Positions 59,892 through 64,000 of a stretch of DNA of 64,000 nt are shown here, piece by piece. The translations under genes and the position numbers were made by a program. A model generated the notes under the pieces. The model was not told the DNA's origin and did not search any database. It was given only the letters and a program-made list of their open reading frames with translations. Numbering within the stretch: the first letter of the stretch is position 1; each line of letters begins with the position of its first letter. The stretch is taken from positions 1-64,000 of the forward strand of contig JAUQXA010000045.1 in NCBI GenBank assembly GCA_030834895.1. The letters run 5' to 3'. This DNA is from Anaerolineales bacterium. GTDB lineage: Bacteria; Chloroflexota; Anaerolineae; Anaerolineales; Villigracilaceae.

Positions 59892-60263
59892 CTAGATCAA
59901 CTTCGCCAGATCTTCGGCGGCACGACGCATATCAAGGAAGATCAGGCCGAGTTTGGCCTGTTCACGTGCCAATGCAGTAAGAACCGCTTCCTCACCGACT
60001 GACATCAAAACGACATACCCCTTCAAGCCTTTAATGTAAACCTGCTCGAGGGAACCACGCCCCAATTCACTGGAAATACGTTCACCTAATGAGAGCATGG
60101 CTGCGGACATGGCTGAAACACGATCCTCTTCCACGCCCTGCGGAAGAGCGGACGCAATACTTAAACCATCAACACTGACCACTGCCGACGCCTCAATATC
60201 AGGTGACGAAGCCTGTAATTCTCGCAGGCGATCTACCATTTGTTGCGAACGATTTTTTGACAA
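59892..60263 (-). CDS. Roadblock/LC7 (MglB-like) domain protein
   Basis: A 123-aa protein of the Roadblock/LC7 fold: an N-terminal helix (1-20), VVSVDGLSIASALPQG (27-42), MSAAMLSLGERISSELGRG, and VLMSVGEEAVLTALAREQAKLG. Such proteins, like MglB, control small GTPases; no GTPase gene is adjacent. It is the first gene of the operon with V4R and REC-GGDEF-like genes, a grouping that suggests a polarity or envelope signalling module. The spacing to the V4R gene is 10 bases. Confidence 0.82.
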   Translation of the reverse strand: MSKNRSQQMVDRLRELQASSPDIEASAVVSVDGLSIASALPQGVEEDRVSAMSAAMLSLGERISSELGRGSLEQVYIKGLKGYVVLMSVGEEAVLTALAREQAKLGLIFLDMRRAAEDLAKLI

Positions 60264-60397
60264 ACCAACCCTCCTGTGGGGGAAGTTGAATGCCCCTTTT
60301 AGGGCATAATTTCATAATATTTCAACTATTTTAGAACATGGCTTTCATTGTGTCAAGTTCGATATATTATATCTTACAAAACAGCAAACCGCTCACA

Positions 60398-60406
60398 TGC
60401 TATAAT
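60398..60406 (+). promoter_or_regulatory. Extended -10 promoter of the L,D-transpeptidase
   Basis: TGCTATAAT (60398-60406) is an extended -10 box with no good -35. The expected start of transcription, about 60413, lies 2 bases before the ATG at 60415, and no Shine-Dalgarno is present, so the mRNA is probably leaderless. Confidence 0.65.
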
Positions 60407-60414
60407 TTGCCGCC

Positions 60415-61551
60415 ATGAAAAAAAATAAATTGTTTGATTTTCTCATTTTCAGCCTTTTTTTGATTCCGCAAGTCGTATTTGCACAGGAGCCGACGCCTGT
60501 TTCCGAGCCTGAAAGTGGCGGTGTAGTCTGCGAACCGGGTGTTTACTTATCCGAGCCGGCTGGCTGCCTACCTCTAGGTCCTTCCACCTATCTGACCGAT
60601 TTGGCGCGTCTCGGCATGACCCTTCCCCCGCGCCCTCTGCCCGCTTCCAAACCTGACCCCAACCTGACGCAACTTCCCTATAAATATTTCCACCTGGACG
60701 ATGATTTCGTGCCAATTTACAGCACTCCGGGAGAGAAAGGTCCAAGTGCCCAGCAATTTTCACCAGGTTTTGTATATGTCTCCTATGTTGATCGCGTAGA
60801 CCAAGGCGGAGTGTATTATCTGATGCCAAATGGTGGTTGGATTCCCGGCAAGGGAGCGCGTGTCGGCGAGATATCCAATTTCCAGGGGCTTGTTTTTAAT
60901 GCCACGCCGCGCACTTCCTTTGGTTGGGCGTTTGAACAGATTCCCGTGATGGACGCGCCTGGTTATAATTCAGGTAAAACCGGAAGGGAGGTTGGCCTTT
61001 TTGAAATCGTGACCATCTACAATATGCAGTTTGTTGAAAACGCTGAATGGTATTTGGTTGGTCCGAATCAATGGGTGGAAGGGCGAAAAGTGGCACGCGT
61101 AATTGTTAATACGTTACCCCCGGAAGGCGTGACAACCAATCGCTGGATCGACGTAGACCTTGCTGAACAAATCCTCGCAGTATATGAAAACAATCAACTT
61201 ATCTTTGCAACCGTCATTGCCAGTGGGGCAGAACCCTTCTGGACAAGGCCGGGTCTCTTTCAAATCCTTCAGAAAAAAGAATCCGAAACCATGCGTAATA
61301 ATGACCCCGCCGACTTTTATTACCTCGATAACGTTCCATGGACGATGTATTTCGATGGTGCGCGAGCGCTGCATGGTGCCTACTGGCGCACACGTTTTGG
61401 TTACCCCCAATCTCATGGATGTGTAAATCTGTCCATTGGTGACTCTCATTGGCTATTCAATTGGGCAGTTGAAGGAGATTGGGTGTACATCCATGACCGC
61501 ACGGGGCAAACTCCAACCGATCCTGCATTTTATACAGGAGGTGCGTATTGA
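60415..61551 (+). CDS. L,D-transpeptidase (YkuD domain)
   Basis: A 378-aa exported protein: signal peptide (about 1-23), a Pro-rich region, two SH3-like/unknown beta domains (about 95-230), and a C-terminal YkuD domain with HGAYW (His320) and catalytic SHGCVN (333-338; Cys336). It makes 3-3 cross-links in peptidoglycan or attaches proteins to it. Its last bases hold the -35 box of the tRNA-Asp promoter, and its 3' end is overlapped on the other strand by the read-through tail of the recombinase frame. Confidence 0.88.
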   Translation: MKKNKLFDFLIFSLFLIPQVVFAQEPTPVSEPESGGVVCEPGVYLSEPAGCLPLGPSTYLTDLARLGMTLPPRPLPASKPDPNLTQLPYKYFHLDDDFVPIYSTPGEKGPSAQQFSPGFVYVSYVDRVDQGGVYYLMPNGGWIPGKGARVGEISNFQGLVFNATPRTSFGWAFEQIPVMDAPGYNSGKTGREVGLFEIVTIYNMQFVENAEWYLVGPNQWVEGRKVARVIVNTLPPEGVTTNRWIDVDLAEQILAVYENNQLIFATVIASGAEPFWTRPGLFQILQKKESETMRNNDPADFYYLDNVPWTMYFDGARALHGAYWRTRFGYPQSHGCVNLSIGDSHWLFNWAVEGDWVYIHDRTGQTPTDPAFYTGGAY

Positions 61552-63201
61552 CATTGACATACCCTCATGGTAAACTAGCGCCCGCTTAACGAATTGGTCC
61601 CGTGGTGTAGCGGCCAAACATGCGGCCCTGTCAAGGCCGAGATCGCGGGTTCGAATCCCGTCGGGACCGCTGATACAACTCCCTTGCTTTTGGGAGAATA
61701 AAGGCAGAAACGCTAATGTCGGCTGAAGCGCCACAATTGCGTTATTTTGCAACCAGACAGTTTCGAATACCAGTCGAAACTGTCTTTTTTTGTCGATTGG
61801 TAAGGTGCTACGCCAATGCGACAGATTCTCTTTTACAGAATCCGTTAATGGCAGTGTAACATCCAACCCCGTCTCGCGCAAGGTTTTAAGTTGAGCAGTT
61901 TCCCTATCTCTGACAGATTCGTAAGTATCGAGCGGGATATCCCTGCGCAAAAACAAAGTGCGTGTTTGATCAATGTGAGCCTCAATTTCAGAAATTAGAT
62001 TTGCAATGCATTGCGGCTGGACTGTCCTATCCCAACTCTCGATGACTGCCAATATGTAATTGACCAGGTCCATTTCAATTTGCTCGGCATCCACCAAGTG
62101 TTGATTACATATCCCCTTGCGCTCAATGCGCGACGCGTCAATGTAGTAGTACCGGCCATCGGTAGAAGTACCTCTCATCTGCCAGCCGCACGATGCACAA
62201 TGCGCGATGCCAGTCAGGGGATACAATCGAATTGGCAATCCTCTTTTGACGCGCGCATTACTAAACAATGCTTTACGGATTTCCTGCACATTCTGAAAAG
62301 TCTTCTGTGAAATCAAAGCGGGATGTTTCCCGGGGTAAACATCCTTTAGGATTCGCCGTTTTTGTCTGTTGTAATATGCAACCTGTCCAGTGTAGAAAAT
62401 ATTGTTTAGCACATTGCGCACAAATTCCTTTGTGAATTCATGCCGTATCTTTCCCTTTCCCGTCTTTCCTCTTTGCCGATACTTCATCGTGATCCCGTCT
62501 GCATGAGTGTAGACACTCTCATTGAGAAACTCCGCGATCCGTAAAGTTGAATTTTTGCCGGTCTGAATGAGCTCGAATATCATTCTGGCAGCATGTTGAT
62601 CTACAGGATGCAGGATCAACTCCCTGCCATTGCCTTTATCAGGCTGTCCAAACTCCGGGCAGTACCCAGCCCCATTGACATCCAGGCAATTGGAACACAA
62701 ACCTCTGCAATACCCGTAAGGGATATTGCCGTTCCAGTACCCGTCACGGGCGCGCTGGACTTTACCTTTGGTGGTCTCTTGGCGCAGGTTGTCGATATAG
62801 ATCTCAGCTAGCATCCCCAAAACGGTCAACGTCAATTTACCCCAGGGCGTTGTAAAATCCAGCCGTTCCTGAACAGACACAAAAAAGACGTTAGACTCTT
62901 TGAGATGATCCAGGGCGTTGAGCAGACCAGCCAGGTGACGGTAGAAGCGGTCGATCTTATCCGCGATCACGACATCGAACCGATGCGATTGGGCATCCTC
63001 CATCATTTGTATGAATTGTGGACGTTGGCTATCACGCTTGGCGGAGATACCGGCGTCGGTATATATGCTTGTCAACTCCCAGCCATGATCTTCAGCGTAC
63101 TTGCGGATATTATTCTCCTGCGCGTCCAGACTGAAACCATCCAACTGCTCGCGCGAAGACACGCGCCGATAGCCCACAGCGCGCAACGAAATGTTGTCCA
63201 T
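61453..63201 (-). CDS. Large serine recombinase of an integrated element; frame reads through tRNA-Asp
   Basis: A 582-codon frame. Resolvase domain (about 7-150) with catalytic Ser15 in YRRVSSREQ and the conserved GYRRVSSREQLDG start; recombinase domain (about 175-300, RNVLNNIFYTGQVAYYNRQK); a zinc-ribbon-like CASCGW near 345; coiled-coil region and a VFETVWLQNN C-terminal strand typical of the family. The folded protein appears to end near 61672. The remaining 72 residues are antisense tRNA-Asp and the antisense of the L,D-transpeptidase end, so the stop at 61453 is supplied by the host. AAAGGAG before ATG 63201 is good. It mediates integration and excision of the element. Confidence 0.85.
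   Translation of the reverse strand: MDNISLRAVGYRRVSSREQLDGFSLDAQENNIRKYAEDHGWELTSIYTDAGISAKRDSQRPQFIQMMEDAQSHRFDVVIADKIDRFYRHLAGLLNALDHLKESNVFFVSVQERLDFTTPWGKLTLTVLGMLAEIYIDNLRQETTKGKVQRARDGYWNGNIPYGYCRGLCSNCLDVNGAGYCPEFGQPDKGNGRELILHPVDQHAARMIFELIQTGKNSTLRIAEFLNESVYTHADGITMKYRQRGKTGKGKIRHEFTKEFVRNVLNNIFYTGQVAYYNRQKRRILKDVYPGKHPALISQKTFQNVQEIRKALFSNARVKRGLPIRLYPLTGIAHCASCGWQMRGTSTDGRYYYIDASRIERKGICNQHLVDAEQIEMDLVNYILAVIESWDRTVQPQCIANLISEIEAHIDQTRTLFLRRDIPLDTYESVRDRETAQLKTLRETGLDVTLPLTDSVKENLSHWRSTLPIDKKRQFRLVFETVWLQNNAIVALQPTLAFLPLFSQKQGSCISGPDGIRTRDLGLDRAACLAATPRDQFVKRALVYHEGMSMSIRTSCIKCRIGWSLPRAVMDVHPISFNCPIE
61548..61576 (+). promoter_or_regulatory. Promoter of tRNA-Asp
   Basis: Consensus TTGACA (61548-61553), which includes the L,D-transpeptidase stop, a 17-base spacer and TAAACT (61571-61576). 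It ends 20 bases before the tRNA. Confidence 0.7.
61596..61669 (+). tRNA. tRNA-Asp (GTC)
   Basis: 74-nt cloverleaf: acceptor GGTCCCG/CGGGACC with discriminator G, anticodon loop CTGTCAA (anticodon GTC), T-arm GCGGGTTCGAATCCCGT. CCA is not encoded. The serine recombinase frame runs antisense through the whole gene; it is the likely attachment site of the element on its right. Confidence 0.95.
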
Positions 63202-63235
63202 TTTTTATTTTCTCCTTTCGTGGGTATAATCTGAT

Positions 63236-63261
63236 TTGGACAGTTCCCCATTTTAGTCCAA
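63236..63261. promoter_or_regulatory. Candidate operator between recombinase and XRE genes
   Basis: TTGGAC (63236-63241) and GTCCAA (63256-63261), 14 bases apart, lie in the divergent control region, just downstream of a TATAAT (63225-63230) facing the XRE gene. A site for self-control by the XRE protein is likely. Confidence 0.45.
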
Positions 63262-63277
63262 TGCTTTGGAGGCATGC

Positions 63278-63691
63278 ATGGAATCAATCGCCGTTGGGCG
63301 TCGTAGAGCCAGGGAAAAGAAATTCAATCCAAAACCTTTTGCTGCCCGTCTCGATGAATTGATGGGTCAAAGGAATATAAGCATGCGTCAGACAGGCGTA
63401 GAGTCCGGTCTGGACCATGAGACCATTCGACGCATCAAATCCGGTGACCGCCCGGATATGACGTATTGCATTTTGCTGGCAGATTACTTTGACATCAACC
63501 CCAATGAGTTGCTACAACTGGCAGACTGGCCCACCTTGAAGGCGTTCGACATTCAACGCGCCAGCGCTGAGAGCCTGCCTTCAGAAGCGGTGGATGTCGC
63601 ACTGGATATTGCCAAAATCCCCGACCCGGGTACGCGAAAGGAAGTGGCGAAGGCGGTCAGGACATTGTTGAAGAAGTATTTCAGCAAATAA
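63278..63691 (+). CDS. XRE-family transcriptional regulator
   Basis: A 137-aa DNA-binding protein. HTH_3-type domain in residues 18-75: ARLDELMGQRNISMRQTGVESGLDHETIRRIKSGDRPDMTY with a typical R-I-K-S-G turn. The rest is helical. The start ATG 63278 follows GGAGG (63268-63272) by 5 bases; the frame is open from a TTG at 63266 inside that site. Divergent from the recombinase, so it likely represses integration or excision and its own gene. Confidence 0.85.
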   Translation: MESIAVGRRRAREKKFNPKPFAARLDELMGQRNISMRQTGVESGLDHETIRRIKSGDRPDMTYCILLADYFDINPNELLQLADWPTLKAFDIQRASAESLPSEAVDVALDIAKIPDPGTRKEVAKAVRTLLKKYFSK

Positions 63692-63712
63692 AAAAGATCC
63701 ATCTACATAACG

Positions 63713-63750
63713 AAGAGGCTCTGCCAATTTCTGGCAGAGCCTCTTTATTT
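63713..63750. terminator. Bidirectional terminator
   Basis: Thirteen-bp stem AGAGGCTCTGCCA (63713-63725) with TGGCAGAGCCTCT (63731-63743), T-rich on both outer sides. It serves the XRE gene and the convergent second recombinase. Confidence 0.88.
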
Positions 63751-63752
63751 TG

Positions 63753-64000
63753 TCAGGACAAACCGAACAACTCTTTGAACGGGGTGTGCGCTATAACTTT
63801 CTGCATGTTTCCTTGTGAATCAAAGTAGACGGCTTGGAGCATGGTTCCCAACAAATTCCGTTTTTCTCCGTCGTTCAGGTTCTGCCATAACATTGGGAAG
63901 TCCCGCAATTGCGGAAGGACTTCCTGTGCTTCAACCCGAACGGAAGGTTTCAGTGACTGCAATTGGCGCCCGATGTGAAGAGCCTGAGCATCGAACTCCG
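63753..64000 (-). CDS. Second serine recombinase, C-terminal end only (runs off window)
   Basis: Reading frame open to the right edge. The visible 82 residues (LRDFPMLWQNLNDGEKRNLL, then LQAVYFD and PFKELFGLS at the end) match the end of large serine recombinases, where a helix with an ExRxLL motif is followed by a beta-strand. The remainder of the gene is outside the window, so completeness is unknown. An apparent start within the window (TTG 63962) is not real, since the frame continues upstream. Confidence 0.65.
   Translation of the reverse strand, partial: EFDAQALHIGRQLQSLKPSVRVEAQEVLPQLRDFPMLWQNLNDGEKRNLLGTMLQAVYFDSQGNMQKVIAHTPFKELFGLS

Larger units (their letters stand above)
61670..64000. 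mobile_element. Left end of an integrated element at tRNA-Asp
   Basis: Begins at the 3' end of tRNA-Asp and carries a serine recombinase, an XRE regulator and the end of a second serine recombinase, with no housekeeping gene. The right end and its expected direct repeat of the tRNA 3' part lie beyond the window. Type (prophage, ICE or genomic island) cannot be told. Confidence 0.7.

Noticed and set aside
61596..61669. GPDGIRTRDL-type protein segment as a real domain of the recombinase
   Set aside because: It is the antisense translation of tRNA-Asp, a common artefact in databases.

Overview
The window looks like a chromosomal segment from an anaerobic or facultative member of the Chloroflexota, most likely Anaerolineae. 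This is inference, not an identification. It rests on two tungsten-type aldehyde:ferredoxin oxidoreductases, lipoproteins with Thr/Pro-rich linkers after the lipobox, large cell-envelope glycosyltransferase sets, a 7TM-type sensor kinase, and many short palindromic intergenic repeats. There are no rRNA genes and no CRISPR array. Two tRNA genes are present: Thr-CGT on the minus strand and Asp-GTC on the plus strand.

Layout. (1) 0-4.5 kb, minus strand: a GT2 glycosyltransferase, a sulfotransferase, a flippase-like membrane protein and a GH36 alpha-galactosidase. A divergent large membrane protein follows (4.6-6.5 kb). (2) 6.6-27.5 kb, plus strand: a catabolic island with two Lrp/AsnC regulators, five class III aminotransferases, a CoA-acylating methylmalonate-semialdehyde-type dehydrogenase, two sodium:solute symporters, a PotD-like polyamine-binding lipoprotein, a saccharopine-dehydrogenase-family enzyme and two aldehyde:ferredoxin oxidoreductases. 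(3) 27.5-35.8 kb: tRNA-Thr, a GT4 glycosyltransferase and a mixed set of small genes (phosphatase, methyltransferase, VOC protein, lipoproteins, NYN/LOTUS protein, glutaredoxin). Within it lies a two-component system bracketed by MITE-like repeats. (4) 36.2-55.3 kb, plus strand: a long exopolysaccharide locus with initiating sugar transferase, three GT4 enzymes, Wzx-like flippase, Wzz-like chain-length protein, Wzy-like polymerase, a GT2 synthase next to a BcsB-like protein, a deacetylase, a DUF4832-type lipoprotein, a kinase-like protein and an exported beta-helix protein. (5) 55.8-61.5 kb: a sensor kinase, a minus-strand operon (Roadblock, V4R, REC-GGDEF-like, Dpm1-like), and an L,D-transpeptidase. 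(6) 61.6-64 kb: tRNA-Asp and the start of an apparent integrated element with two serine recombinases and an XRE regulator, running off the right edge.

How the genes may work together. In the catabolic island, a putrescine-type aminotransferase plus a GABA-type aminotransferase, with aldehyde:ferredoxin oxidoreductases for the two aldehyde steps, would give putrescine to succinate with electrons going to ferredoxin. The other aminotransferases and the acylating dehydrogenase would handle further omega- or beta-amino acids. In the polysaccharide locus, the Wzz-like protein carries a C-terminal degenerate GGDEF domain, and the first gene of the locus is a membrane protein with another. Both lost the catalytic GGDEF residues yet keep an RxxD motif exactly five residues upstream, the position of the c-di-GMP inhibitory site. 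A third protein of this type lies in the Roadblock/V4R operon. Because the GT2/BcsB pair lacks a PilZ domain, these degenerate GGDEF proteins are the best candidates for second-messenger input into polymer synthesis. This is the most interesting hypothesis in the window.

Limits: everything was read by eye. Family calls rest on motifs and context, substrate assignments are inference, and promoter and operator calls are pattern matches.
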